NCBI GenBank assembly: GCA_019420325.1
Contig: JAHZHK010000038.1
Coordinates: 1-24,577 of the forward strand
Source of the DNA: Coriobacteriaceae bacterium
GTDB taxonomy: Bacteria > Actinomycetota > Coriobacteriia > Coriobacteriales > UMGS124
Length of the DNA stretch: 24,577 bases
Direction: 5' to 3'
Shown: piece by piece, positions 8,225 to 15,552 of the stretch
Layout: every line of letters starts with the position of its first letter
Position numbering within the stretch: the first letter of the stretch is position 1
Notes under the pieces: model-generated
The model's database searches: none
The model's input: only the letters and a program-made list of their open reading frames with translations
Told to the model about the DNA's origin: nothing
Translations under genes and position numbers: made by a program

Positions 8225-9337
8225 ATGAGGGACGATCGATACGAAGAGTATGACAACGGTTATGCGGCTCCTTATCAGGAGCAGCGCTACGATGACGGCA
8301 ATGGCTATGGCCCTGGCATGCAGGAGCGAGAGGCTGCGCCTCAGCGCGAGCCCCGCGAGCGTGGTGAGCGCCTCGTGCGCGAGTCGGCCGGCCGCCGTCC
8401 CGTGCGCGATGGCGCTGACGCTGGCCAGCGCCCTGCACCCGCGAGGCGTCAGGGGCAGGCCCCTGCCGCTGGCGCCGGCAACCCTGTCCTCAACGGCCTG
8501 AAGGCCGCCGGCGGCGCCGTTGCCGGTGCGTTCAGCGGCGTGGCGGGCGCCGTCTCGTCTCGCATCGCCCAGTCCCGCGCTGTGGAGTACGAGGACGGCG
8601 ACTATGTGGGTACTGGCACGCCGTGCCGTATGTGCGGCCACCCCGTCGACCACCTGCAGTCGCGCTGCCCCCATTGCGGCACTCTCGTGCGTCCGGTCAC
8701 CCAGCGCGCCTCGTTCTGGGTTGCGGTTATCGTGCTGGTGGCCCTTGTCGTTGTGCTCACGCTTGCCATCGGTTCCTGCAAGGCGAACCACGCAGGAGAC
8801 CCCGGTACCCCGGCTGTCTCTTCGGATGTCAGCCAGCTTCAGACCCTCGTTAACGACTCCAACGCGGCTCTCGACGAGCAGCGCCAGACGCACCCCTACA
8901 CGCGCTACACCGCCTACAACCTCCGCCAGGTCGTGACTGCCGCCGAGACGGTGCTGGCGAGCACGACTGCCACGGCCAATGAGCGTAGCGAGGCATACTC
9001 CAACCTCAATAACGCCAAGAGCGCCCTGCTGACGCTTGCCACCACCTACGAATGGCCGGTCTTTGGCGAGAACCTGCTTACTGAGCCTGCCAAGTGGAGC
9101 ACCAAGCAGGTTGGTTTGAACTGCACCGTCGCCTCCATCGACATGGCGGACGACGGCGGCCTGTCCTCCATGGTGGTCTCCGACCCCAACAACGCCGCCA
9201 ACCAGCTCACCGTGTACTTCTATCCCGTTGATATTAAGAGCTCCTACGACGTGGGCTCCAACATCAACGTCTACGGCGAGTTTGTCTACGACGGTACCAA
9301 CATGGCGCTCTGGGCCGACAAGATCGAAGCGCTGTAA
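8225..9337 (+). CDS. Zinc-ribbon single-pass membrane protein, function unknown
   Basis: This 370-residue protein starts at ATG 8225 behind GGAGG (8213-8217); an upstream in-frame TTG at 8174 lacks a comparable site. Residues 1-85 are a low-complexity Tyr/Asp/Gly then Arg-rich region, and 86-112 a Gly/Ala-rich amphipathic stretch. A zinc ribbon with Cys134, Cys137, Cys148 and Cys151 (CRMCG...CPHCG) follows. One membrane helix lies at about 164-183, then an extracytoplasmic part with a helical region (about 200-265) and a beta-rich C-terminus that resembles an OB-fold by eye. The ribbon is predicted cytoplasmic and the C-terminus outside. This layout recurs in uncharacterised Gram-positive zinc-ribbon proteins. 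No reaction can be assigned. A strong terminator follows directly, so the gene probably ends its own transcript or one begun at the autolysin 62 bp upstream. Confidence 0.85.
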   Translation: MRDDRYEEYDNGYAAPYQEQRYDDGNGYGPGMQEREAAPQREPRERGERLVRESAGRRPVRDGADAGQRPAPARRQGQAPAAGAGNPVLNGLKAAGGAVAGAFSGVAGAVSSRIAQSRAVEYEDGDYVGTGTPCRMCGHPVDHLQSRCPHCGTLVRPVTQRASFWVAVIVLVALVVVLTLAIGSCKANHAGDPGTPAVSSDVSQLQTLVNDSNAALDEQRQTHPYTRYTAYNLRQVVTAAETVLASTTATANERSEAYSNLNNAKSALLTLATTYEWPVFGENLLTEPAKWSTKQVGLNCTVASIDMADDGGLSSMVVSDPNNAANQLTVYFYPVDIKSSYDVGSNINVYGEFVYDGTNMALWADKIEAL

Positions 9338-9368
9338 GTTTACGCAGGCACACTGCCAGATTTGCCTC

Positions 9369-9403
9369 AAAAAGGCCTCCGCTTTGCCTGCGGGGGCCTT
9401 TTT
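9369..9403 (+). terminator. Intrinsic terminator
   Basis: The 14-bp stem 9369-9382 with 9390-9403 contains one G-T pair, has a 7-nt loop and ends in TTTTT. It follows the zinc-ribbon gene by about 30 bp. Confidence 0.92.
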
Positions 9404-9490
9404 CGTGCCGCAGATATCGTTTTATGCGTGCATTTTTGGATAAAGCGCGTGAGCATGCGCGCTGAGACTGTTGTTTTTTGGCAATAGCTA

Positions 9491-9496
9491 TAGAAT
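9491..9496 (+). promoter_or_regulatory. Candidate -10 box for the DUF308-like gene
   Basis: TAGAAT lies in an AT-rich island (CTATAGAAT) about 80 bp before the ATG at 9577, just after a strong terminator, so a promoter is expected here. The upstream TTGTTT (9471-9476) is only 14 bp away, so the -35 is uncertain. Confidence 0.35.
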
Positions 9497-9542
9497 ACTT
9501 GCTCAGGAAAGTTCTGTACCGCGGTCGAAAAGCGGCCGGGAG

Positions 9543-9558
9543 CACGCCTTCGGGCGTG
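9543..9558 (+). promoter_or_regulatory. UUCG-tetraloop hairpin in the 5' leader of the DUF308-like gene
   Basis: CACGCC-TTCG-GGCGTG forms a perfect 6-bp stem closed by a C(UUCG)G tetraloop, an exceptionally stable RNA hairpin. Its last base is the first G of the GGAGG at 9558-9562, so it touches the ribosome-binding region of the gene starting at 9577. Confidence 0.55.
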
Positions 9559-9576
9559 GAGGAAAGGGGTTCTACC

Positions 9577-10158
9577 ATGGAGTTTGGTAAGAGGATCGGC
9601 TGGGCGCGCATGGGCCTCGTCGTCAGCGCCGTACTGCTGGTCGTCATGGGCGTGATTTGCTTCGTCGGTCACAGCATCCTGCCCGAGGCCATGCACAACC
9701 CGCAGCTTCCCGAGGGCTACACCTGGCCCGCCGGTGAGCTCATCGGTGCTGTCGTCATGGCTGTTGCCGGCATCTGCCAGATCGCTGCTTGGAAGAACGC
9801 TGGTGGCTCCAAGACCATCTCCGGCTACCTGGTGATTTCGGGCATCATGGCTCTCACCGCTTGCGTCGGCGCCATTGTTGACCCGTTCGTCGGCACCCTC
9901 TCCTTTGAGTGGGTCATCGCTCTGTTCATCGCTTTCTGCGGCCTGGGCGTTCTCTTTGGTGCCTTCTCCACCAAGGCCCTGCACTACAAGGGCATGGCCA
10001 TCGAGATCATCCTGTCCCTTGTCATGGTCTGCCTGGCCCTGGGCGTCGTTCTCGACTCCTCCCTGTCTTCCACCATGGCCGGCCTCGCCTTCTTCGTCTA
10101 TGCCATCTGCCTGCTGATGCCTGTCGTCATGGGCAACACCATCCAGATTGAGGACTAG
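9577..10158 (+). CDS. DUF308/HdeD-like multi-pass membrane protein
   Basis: This 193-residue protein is almost wholly hydrophobic, with about six membrane helices separated by short loops. The first begins near residue 10 and the last ends near 187. Length and pattern fit the DUF308 (HdeD-like) family, whose E. coli member is linked to acid resistance. The biochemical role is unknown, and the assignment rests on topology rather than on a diagnostic motif. The start is ATG 9577 because AAAGGGG (9563-9569) sits 7 nt upstream and the hydrophobic protein begins just after; an earlier in-frame ATG at 9478 would add a polar leader without a ribosome site. The gene is flanked by terminators at 9369-9403 and 10185-10218, so it is probably monocistronic. 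A UUCG hairpin abuts its ribosome-binding site. Confidence 0.88.
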   Translation: MEFGKRIGWARMGLVVSAVLLVVMGVICFVGHSILPEAMHNPQLPEGYTWPAGELIGAVVMAVAGICQIAAWKNAGGSKTISGYLVISGIMALTACVGAIVDPFVGTLSFEWVIALFIAFCGLGVLFGAFSTKALHYKGMAIEIILSLVMVCLALGVVLDSSLSSTMAGLAFFVYAICLLMPVVMGNTIQIED

Positions 10159-10184
10159 TCGAAACTTTCGGCTTTTCGTCTGGC

Positions 10185-10218
10185 AAAGGCCGCCCGCCTC
10201 GCGCGGGTGGCCTTTTTT
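10185..10218 (+). terminator. Intrinsic terminator
   Basis: The stem 10185-10197 with 10203-10215 (AAAGGCCGCCCGC and its partner, one G-T pair) has a 5-nt loop and runs into TTTTTT. It closes the DUF308-like gene. Confidence 0.92.
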
Positions 10219-10224
10219 GTGCGT

Positions 10225-10230
10225 TACAAT
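10225..10230 (+). promoter_or_regulatory. Candidate -10 box for the flavodoxin-sensor-TPR unit
   Basis: TACAAT is a 5/6 match to the -10 consensus, 42 bp before the start at 10273 and just after the preceding terminator. There is no clear -35 at 16-18 bp, where the terminator stem lies. Confidence 0.4.
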
Positions 10231-10272
10231 ATGGGTTCGTCTTATGTTGCCCGCAGGGGAATAGGAGATTGC

Positions 10273-10833
10273 ATGCTTCATCGCATGGAGAAGGTACTCA
10301 TTGCGTATTCGACACTTTCTGGCTGCACCACCACTATCGCCAAACGCATCGGAACCGACTTCATCGCATACGGCGTTCGCCCCCAAGTTGTAAGTGTTGA
10401 GGAAATGCCCACCGTTCCCTCTGACATCGACGCCGTGGTTTTTGGCAGCGGTGTGAGGATGGGCAAGTTCCACAAGGAAGCGCGCGATTGGCTCACCGCC
10501 AACGCGGAGTTTCTCGACAAACACCCGCTTGCCCTCTTTTCGGTAGGCCTACGCGCCGCCTCACCCCAGACGGAGGGCCTTGCTGAGCGAGATCTCGATA
10601 CCGTTATGCACGAAACGGCGCATGGCCTGCATCCCAAGGCAAGCGTCGTCTTCCCTGGTTGGAAGCGAACCGAAGGCTTCACCAACATGGAGAAGCTGGC
10701 GCTTCGCGTCTACCCGCTCGCCGAAGGCGACTATCGCGATTGGGACAAGGTCGACGCTTGGGTCCGTGGTACGGCGCCCCTGATGCTTGGTCGTGGCCCT
10801 AAAGTCAGGCTTATCCCCATGAGAAAGTATTGA
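10273..10833 (+). CDS. Flavodoxin-domain protein (Flavodoxin_5 / HemG-like)
   Basis: This 186-residue protein has an N-terminal flavodoxin fold. The first beta strand (K-V-L-I-A-Y) leads into an FMN-phosphate loop, STLSGCTTTIA, at residues 13-23, followed by the A-V-V-F-G-S-G strand typical of Flavodoxin_5. The family includes menaquinone-dependent protoporphyrinogen oxidase HemG and uncharacterised FMN redox proteins; no haem genes are nearby, so HemG activity is not claimed. The start at 10273 follows TAGGAG (10262-10267); a second ATG at 10288 is possible. It is the first gene after a terminator. Its TGA at 10831-10833 is separated by one base from the GTG of the next gene, so the two are probably translationally coupled and may share a redox-sensing role (inference). 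Confidence 0.85.
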   Translation: MLHRMEKVLIAYSTLSGCTTTIAKRIGTDFIAYGVRPQVVSVEEMPTVPSDIDAVVFGSGVRMGKFHKEARDWLTANAEFLDKHPLALFSVGLRAASPQTEGLAERDLDTVMHETAHGLHPKASVVFPGWKRTEGFTNMEKLALRVYPLAEGDYRDWDKVDAWVRGTAPLMLGRGPKVRLIPMRKY

Positions 10834-10834
10834 T

Positions 10835-12571
10835 GTGTCACAGGCTTTTCCTTCCGATGCTCTTAAAGACAGCCAGGCTGGACGCGTTCACCGCGTGAGG
10901 CGGCCTCGCACGTGGCTCATCACGTGCGCCTGCCTCATCGCGGCGACCGCAGCCGCCTATGCCGCCTACGAGTTCGGTTTTGCAGAGGGCGTAACCTACC
11001 TGGCCTTCCTGGCGGGCACGGTTGCTGTGGCCTTCTTCTCGCGTGCCTTTTTGCCCACGATTGTCGCGGCTTGCATTGGCGCGCTCATCCAGGACTGGCG
11101 CTTCGTGCGTCCCTACTATGACCTTGGCATCGACCATCGCGCCAGCCTCCTCACCTTCATTCTCTTCATGGTCATCTCCGTTGTGCTCGGCGCGCTCGTC
11201 GTACGACTCGGCGAGGAGGCCGACGCTCACGACGCGTCTCGTAGGCGCACCGAGGCCCTGTTCGACCTCACGGGCAGCTTCTTTTATGCGCATGGCCTTG
11301 CCGAGACGGTTGACACGGCGCTCCAGAGTGTCGTGAGCCTCTTTGGGCGTTCATGCGCCATGTACCTGGCCGACCCGTTTGATTCCGAAAATACCGACCG
11401 CGCACGCCGCGACGCCACGGTCAACGTGGTGGAGGGCGACCTTGGCGAGGACACGTTCAACTCGCTTATTGAGAAGTACGTGGTGCACTGGGTGTTCGAA
11501 AACGGCTCCCGTGCCGGTGCTCTCACCGACTTTCACGAGCAGTCCGACATCATCTACCTGCCGCTCATTTCGCAGACAGGCATGGAGGGCGTGTTGGCCG
11601 TCGCCGTCAAGGGCAGTCACTTCACTGCCGACGATCTCGAATTCCTTGATGCCATCGCCGACCAAATCAAGCTCGCCCTCGAACGCCAGTCGCTTGCCGT
11701 CAAACATCGTCGCGATTTGCGCGCCATGCATGCGACGCGCGTGCGCAGCGCCTTTGCTGACCTCATGCTGCGCGACGACTCCCTTTCCATTCAGACCGTC
11801 CATGCCCTGGGCGACGCGCTCCTGACGGTGCGCCCCGAATACGCTGTGCAGCGTGAGGCTCTCGAGCGCGCCGTGGCCGACGAGACCTCGCGCATGCAAA
11901 TCATGCTCGACCGCGTGCAGGCGACCTTGTCCGCCGAGCCTCAGGCCCAGTGCGACCTGGCCGCCGAGGCGGCAGGCGTGGTCGATGTACTCAAGAGCGG
12001 CCTGGCAGGCAAGGTGCTCCAGATGGTGCCGGGCCAGTCCACGCCTGTCATCGTGGCCGACGTGCCGCTTGTTCGCCTTGCGGTCACGCTCATCTTGGAA
12101 TGTGCCTGCGGCTGCGTCGCCAAGGGTGGTGTCGTCGAGGTTTCCGTACGTGCCAATGAGACCGACGTCGTTCTCGTTGTACAGGACAACCGCCCCGAGG
12201 AGCTCTGCCCGCTTGATTTGGGTGCCTTTGAAAGCGCCCCCGCAGCCTCGGGCGTGGGCACCGAGTTCGTTTACGAGAAGAAGCGTGCAGCCCTTTTGCG
12301 CAACGCCTTGCTCGACAGGCCTCGCATCGAGGAGAACGACAAGGCCCCGATCGAGGTGCTTCTGCAGGCCATGTGTCTGCCTGTTGAGGCAGGCCGCTCA
12401 GAGTCGAACCGCGAGGCCGGCCTCAACCGCCAGCGCGTCATGCGCCTTGACAGGCTCATGTATGGCCTCTATGTAGCGGCGCTTGCCGTGTATGCCCACG
12501 GGGGTACCATCAAGCAGCGTAAGCGCCTGGGAGGCGGCGTCGTCCTCACCATGACCTTGCCGCGTGGCTGA
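10835..12571 (+). CDS. KdpD-like membrane sensor with GAF domain and degenerate (probably inactive) histidine kinase core
   Basis: The 578-residue protein resembles the C-terminal half of KdpD. Residues about 27-125 form the four-helix DUF4118 membrane domain, including the characteristic F-V-R-P-Y-Y segment, and about 150-290 a GAF-like domain. The KdpD N-terminal Usp/KdpD kinase-binding part is absent. Aligned to KdpD, the H-box S-H-D becomes L-R-D, putting Arg313 where the phosphorylated His should be. The ATP-binding core lacks the N-box Asn (around Glu422) and has D-N-R-P at 451 in place of a D-x-G-x-G box. The distal A-H-G-G and GGGVV...LP parts of the fold remain. It is therefore likely a pseudokinase that senses and signals by binding (inference). 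No response regulator or kdpFABC is adjacent. The GTG at 10835 lies one base after the flavodoxin stop, with only a weak GAGAAAG site, which suggests coupled translation. Confidence 0.87.
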   Translation: MSQAFPSDALKDSQAGRVHRVRRPRTWLITCACLIAATAAAYAAYEFGFAEGVTYLAFLAGTVAVAFFSRAFLPTIVAACIGALIQDWRFVRPYYDLGIDHRASLLTFILFMVISVVLGALVVRLGEEADAHDASRRRTEALFDLTGSFFYAHGLAETVDTALQSVVSLFGRSCAMYLADPFDSENTDRARRDATVNVVEGDLGEDTFNSLIEKYVVHWVFENGSRAGALTDFHEQSDIIYLPLISQTGMEGVLAVAVKGSHFTADDLEFLDAIADQIKLALERQSLAVKHRRDLRAMHATRVRSAFADLMLRDDSLSIQTVHALGDALLTVRPEYAVQREALERAVADETSRMQIMLDRVQATLSAEPQAQCDLAAEAAGVVDVLKSGLAGKVLQMVPGQSTPVIVADVPLVRLAVTLILECACGCVAKGGVVEVSVRANETDVVLVVQDNRPEELCPLDLGAFESAPAASGVGTEFVYEKKRAALLRNALLDRPRIEENDKAPIEVLLQAMCLPVEAGRSESNREAGLNRQRVMRLDRLMYGLYVAALAVYAHGGTIKQRKRLGGGVVLTMTLPRG

Positions 12572-12629
12572 CGCGCCTGCCCGCGATTTTTCTGATCCAC
12601 CTAACGTTGTACCGAAAGGGGGACCCGCG

Positions 12630-13664
12630 ATGAGCATGGTTCCTGCTTCTGAAGACTTTGAGCGCCTGGCCGTGCGCTGGGCGTCCTCCACGGCGGCAAA
12701 GGAGTATCCCAACCTTGTCGCCATGCTCTCGGCTTTTCCCGAGCGATATGCCAAGGACCGCGACGCCCTGCCGCAGACGGATGCCGACCGTGCCTTTGCT
12801 CTCGCCGGCCGAGCCGCCCAGATTTTTGACCACCAGGTCATTGAGGCGAAAACCCAAGACGACGTCAACCGCAGCACCGTAGAGGCCACTGCCATGGTCG
12901 ACGAGGCCCTTAAGCTCGACCCTGCTTGCCATGACGCGCTGCGCATTCAAAAGAACCTCCAACGCCCCACGCGCCAGGAGATGCTCGACTTCCTTGTCGA
13001 GGGAGCCGAACGCGTGCATGACGAGTGTGCCGAGCGAGCGAGCGCCGTGCATGCCATGCCCATGCAGGGCCACATGGGCATGGGGCCGTACATGAAGCCC
13101 TACCTGCGTTGGATGCTCGACATAGCCAACGAGCAGCTGAGCCTAGGACGCTACCGCGCCTCGCTCGAGGTCTGCCTCAAGATGCTTGATGCCGACCATG
13201 ACGACGTTGCCGGGTTCAGGCAGGTTGCGGCCCTCGACTACGTGAAGCTTGAGGACGAGGCCGGCTTCCATGCGCTGCGCGAGCGCTATCCGGGTGACGA
13301 CAACGCCTGGTTTGCTTTGGCCGAACTCTTCTTGGCCTACAAGCGCCGCGATTTCGAGGCGGCCGAGCGTGAGCTGCATGCCATCATGCGCACCTATCCC
13401 CAGGCTGGCGTCACCCTTGCCTACCAGGACGAACTGCCCGCCGGCCTTTTCGGCCACCTCGAGTACGCGGAGGGCAGCGACGACGAGCTGTTCATCGCGG
13501 TGAGCGAGGCGGCCGTCGTGCTCGATGAGAACTGCGGGGACTTCTCGAGCCCTCTGAGCTCATGGATATCGATGCACCCCGATGTGGAGGCGGCTCGTGT
13601 GCTGGAGGAGTCGCGTGCCCAGGCGGCACAGGAACGGGAAGGGGGAGACCAGACATGCTTGTAG
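12630..13664 (+). CDS. TPR-like helical repeat protein A
   Basis: This 344-residue soluble protein is mostly helical, with degenerate tetratricopeptide-like units, for example residues about 170-235 (LGRYRASLEVCLKMLDAD and the helices after it). It has no signal peptide, membrane helix or catalytic motif, so it is probably a cytoplasmic scaffold or adaptor. The start is ATG 12630, 7 nt after AAAGGGGGA (12615-12622), in preference to an in-frame GTG at 12564 that would overlap the sensor gene. It lies 58 bp after the sensor gene and overlaps the next gene by 10 bp. That next gene encodes a clear paralogue, so the pair probably arose by tandem duplication. Association with the degenerate sensor kinase is suggested only by position. 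Confidence 0.85.
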   Translation: MSMVPASEDFERLAVRWASSTAAKEYPNLVAMLSAFPERYAKDRDALPQTDADRAFALAGRAAQIFDHQVIEAKTQDDVNRSTVEATAMVDEALKLDPACHDALRIQKNLQRPTRQEMLDFLVEGAERVHDECAERASAVHAMPMQGHMGMGPYMKPYLRWMLDIANEQLSLGRYRASLEVCLKMLDADHDDVAGFRQVAALDYVKLEDEAGFHALRERYPGDDNAWFALAELFLAYKRRDFEAAERELHAIMRTYPQAGVTLAYQDELPAGLFGHLEYAEGSDDELFIAVSEAAVVLDENCGDFSSPLSSWISMHPDVEAARVLEESRAQAAQEREGGDQTCL

Positions 13665-14653
13665 CGGCAGAACTCACCGAGCGCCTTCTGCGTAAGGCCG
13701 TCAAGGACGACCCGAGCCTGGCCACCGACGCCGCTCGCATGGCAGACTTCACGCGCCAGGCGATGCGTTCGCCTGAGACCCTCGTGAAGGACGACGAGGA
13801 CAAGGCGCTGCTCCTGCTTGAGAAGGCTGTGGCACGCGCCCAGCGCGACATTGACGACGAGCTCGACGCGATGTATGGAACCGCCCCCGACGCGCCCCGT
13901 AAACCGCCCTCGAAGCTTCCTCAGACCCATGCGCTGTTAGCTCGCTGCATCGAGTGCGACCCACACTGCTACGACGCGCGCACACTCGACGTCATCATCA
14001 TGGCCGACACGTTCGAGCAGGCCATCGATGGGCTCAGCGAACTTGAGGCCGAGGCCCGTCAGTGGTGCGAGCAGCGCTCGGCGCTCTACGACGATGCCGT
14101 GGCCGACCCGTGGGATGCCGTGTTCATGCGCCCTTACCTGCGCATGCGTGCCCGCAGGCTCGATTTGCTCGTGCAGGCGGCTTGCTATCGCCAGGCGCTC
14201 AACCTGGCCTGCGAGATGCTTGACGAGGCTCCTGCCGACGGACAGGGCGTGCGCCACACTGCCGCGCTGCTGTACGCGCGTCTTGAGGACGAGGAGGGAC
14301 TCAACGCCCTCGATGTGCGCTATGGCCGAGAGGGCAGCTGCTGGATGCACATCGCGCGCAGCGTGCTGCTCTACAAGCTCGGCCGCCTGGATGCCGCCAA
14401 GCGCGCCCTCAATGGCCTCGCGCGCCTGTGCCCAGGGGCTGCGTTCTTTCTTGCCAGCCCCAGCTATGTGCCGCCGTATTTGCCCGACCGCCCCGTGTTC
14501 AAACCCGGCAGTGCCGACGAGTCGTTGCTTGCCTGCTATGAGGCCGACTTCTTGGTTGTCGATACGCCCGAGTTCGTCACATGGGCGTTGCAGCAGCCCA
14601 ACTTTGCAGAGGCTGCCGACAAGTTCGGCAACGCACATGGTGGCGAGTATTAG
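13655..14653 (+). CDS. TPR-like helical repeat protein B (paralogue of A)
   Basis: This 332-residue, mainly helical protein shares its layout with the upstream protein. Common features are an acidic N-terminal helix bundle, a P-Y-L-R segment opening the TPR-like part, a Y-R-x-(A/S)-L...C-x-M-L-D helix, an L-E-D-E-x-G-x-x-A-L turn and a C-terminal L-A-x-P/Y-Q cap. The ATG at 13655 lies behind a G-rich site (GGGGGAG at 13641) inside the 3' end of gene A, so translation is probably coupled and equimolar. No enzymatic motif or targeting signal is visible. It is the last gene before a 282-bp intergenic region, and no terminator with a T-tract follows, only the 7-bp hairpin at 14690-14706. Confidence 0.85.
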   Translation: MLVAAELTERLLRKAVKDDPSLATDAARMADFTRQAMRSPETLVKDDEDKALLLLEKAVARAQRDIDDELDAMYGTAPDAPRKPPSKLPQTHALLARCIECDPHCYDARTLDVIIMADTFEQAIDGLSELEAEARQWCEQRSALYDDAVADPWDAVFMRPYLRMRARRLDLLVQAACYRQALNLACEMLDEAPADGQGVRHTAALLYARLEDEEGLNALDVRYGREGSCWMHIARSVLLYKLGRLDAAKRALNGLARLCPGAAFFLASPSYVPPYLPDRPVFKPGSADESLLACYEADFLVVDTPEFVTWALQQPNFAEAADKFGNAHGGEY

Positions 14654-14689
14654 TTCGCTTTGGCACAAGGTGGTATCCTGCGCGTCATT

Positions 14690-14706
14690 CGGGCAATTCT
14701 TGCCCG
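14690..14706. other. Perfect 7-bp hairpin CGGGCAA-TTC-TTGCCCG
   Basis: A perfect inverted repeat with a 3-nt loop lies 36 bp after the TPR-B stop. There is no T-tract on either side, so it may be a Rho-linked or RNA-stabilising 3' end, or an operator for the SlyD gene downstream. Confidence 0.45.
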
Positions 14707-14733
14707 GTCGCAGGGCTTTAGCTGCGTTGCATA

Positions 14734-14742
14734 TGCTATGGT
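14734..14742 (+). promoter_or_regulatory. Candidate extended -10 upstream of the SlyD-like gene
   Basis: TGC-TATGGT is an extended -10 arrangement matching the TGC-TA pattern seen upstream of the ferredoxins and nikR in this window. It would give a leader of about 190 nt to the start at 14936. No good -35 is seen. Confidence 0.3.
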
Positions 14743-14935
14743 AGCGCATGCTTTGTTTTGTTCGACGCGGGTGTTTCATGCGTTACTTCTTGTCTGGCAT
14801 GAGCCGGGCGGGGTACACATAGGTTCACGCATGGCTTGGGCCTTTGGACCCTTGGATGCGCGGTGCCTGCATCTACGTTGCGTTCTAATGGATACAGCAT
14901 GGGGATAGGCCCCGTGCGGAATGGGAGAGAGCTCA

Positions 14936-15418
14936 ATGGCAACTCAGGTTTCCGTCCACTACCGCGGCACGCTCGACGACGGCACGCAGTTCGACTGCAG
15001 CTACGACCGCAACGAGCCCATCACGTTCGTCGAGGGTGCCCACCAGGTCATCCCCGGCTTTGAGAAGACTGTCGCTGAGATGCAGCCCGGTGACAAGAAG
15101 ACGGCTCGTTTCGAGCCCAAGGATGCCTACGGCGAGCGTGACGAGCGCCTCGTGCAGGCCATCCCCTGCGAGTCCGTGCCCAACTACGAGCAGCTTCCCG
15201 TGGGCCAGACCGTTTACTTCCGCAACCCCGCCGGCTATCCCATGCCTGCTCTGGTTGAGAAGATCGAGGACGGCAAGGTGTACCTTGACTTCAACCACAA
15301 CCTCGCCGGCAAGGCCCTGACGTTCGAGCTTGAGCTTGTCAGCCGCGAGGAGGCCCCCGAGTCCTGCTGCGGCGGTTCCTGCAGCGATTGCGGCGGCGGC
15401 TGCTCCGGCTGCCACTAA
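14936..15418 (+). CDS. slyD: SlyD-type FKBP peptidyl-prolyl cis-trans isomerase with Cys-rich metal-binding tail
   Basis: The 160-residue protein has the FKBP fold with the SlyD insert-in-flap arrangement. HYRGTLDDGTQFD lies near the N-terminus, G-(A/F)...V-I-P-G-F-E at about 34-43, the G-D-K-K strand and DAYGERDERLVQ at about 63-74. A substrate-binding insert follows before the return strand. It should catalyse prolyl isomerisation and act as a chaperone in the cytoplasm. The last 17 residues hold six Cys and a terminal His (Cys144, 145, 149, 152, 156, 159, His160). This is a cysteine-dominated version of the His/Cys tail with which E. coli SlyD binds nickel and helps HypB load NiFe hydrogenase. 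The adjacent convergent nikR-hyp operon supports that role (inference). The ATG at 14936 follows GGGAGAG; the ATG at 14921 precedes it and is less likely. Confidence 0.9.
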   Translation: MATQVSVHYRGTLDDGTQFDCSYDRNEPITFVEGAHQVIPGFEKTVAEMQPGDKKTARFEPKDAYGERDERLVQAIPCESVPNYEQLPVGQTVYFRNPAGYPMPALVEKIEDGKVYLDFNHNLAGKALTFELELVSREEAPESCCGGSCSDCGGGCSGCH

Positions 15419-15479
15419 GCCTCGGATATACGGCGCCGCAGCCTCATACGGCGCTTGTGTGCGCTTATCTACGCCATGC

Positions 15480-15509
15480 AAAAGGGCCCGCATATGCGGG
15501 CCCTTTTTT
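15480..15509. terminator. Symmetric terminator between converging slyD and the SDR/pgi/hyp operon
   Basis: The 20-bp perfect palindrome 15484-15503 (GGGCCCGCAT and its complement) is flanked by AAAA on the left and TTTTTT on the right. It should end plus-strand transcription strongly and minus-strand transcription with a shorter U-tract. Confidence 0.92.
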
Positions 15510-15552
15510 GTGCATTGGTATGGAGGAAGAGCGAGTGTCGTGGCGCCCGTTC

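Noticed and set aside
14660..14908. Small plus-strand open frame of 82 codons before slyD
   Set aside because: There is no ribosome site at its start, no recognisable motif, and it lies across the candidate promoter and hairpin of the intergenic region.
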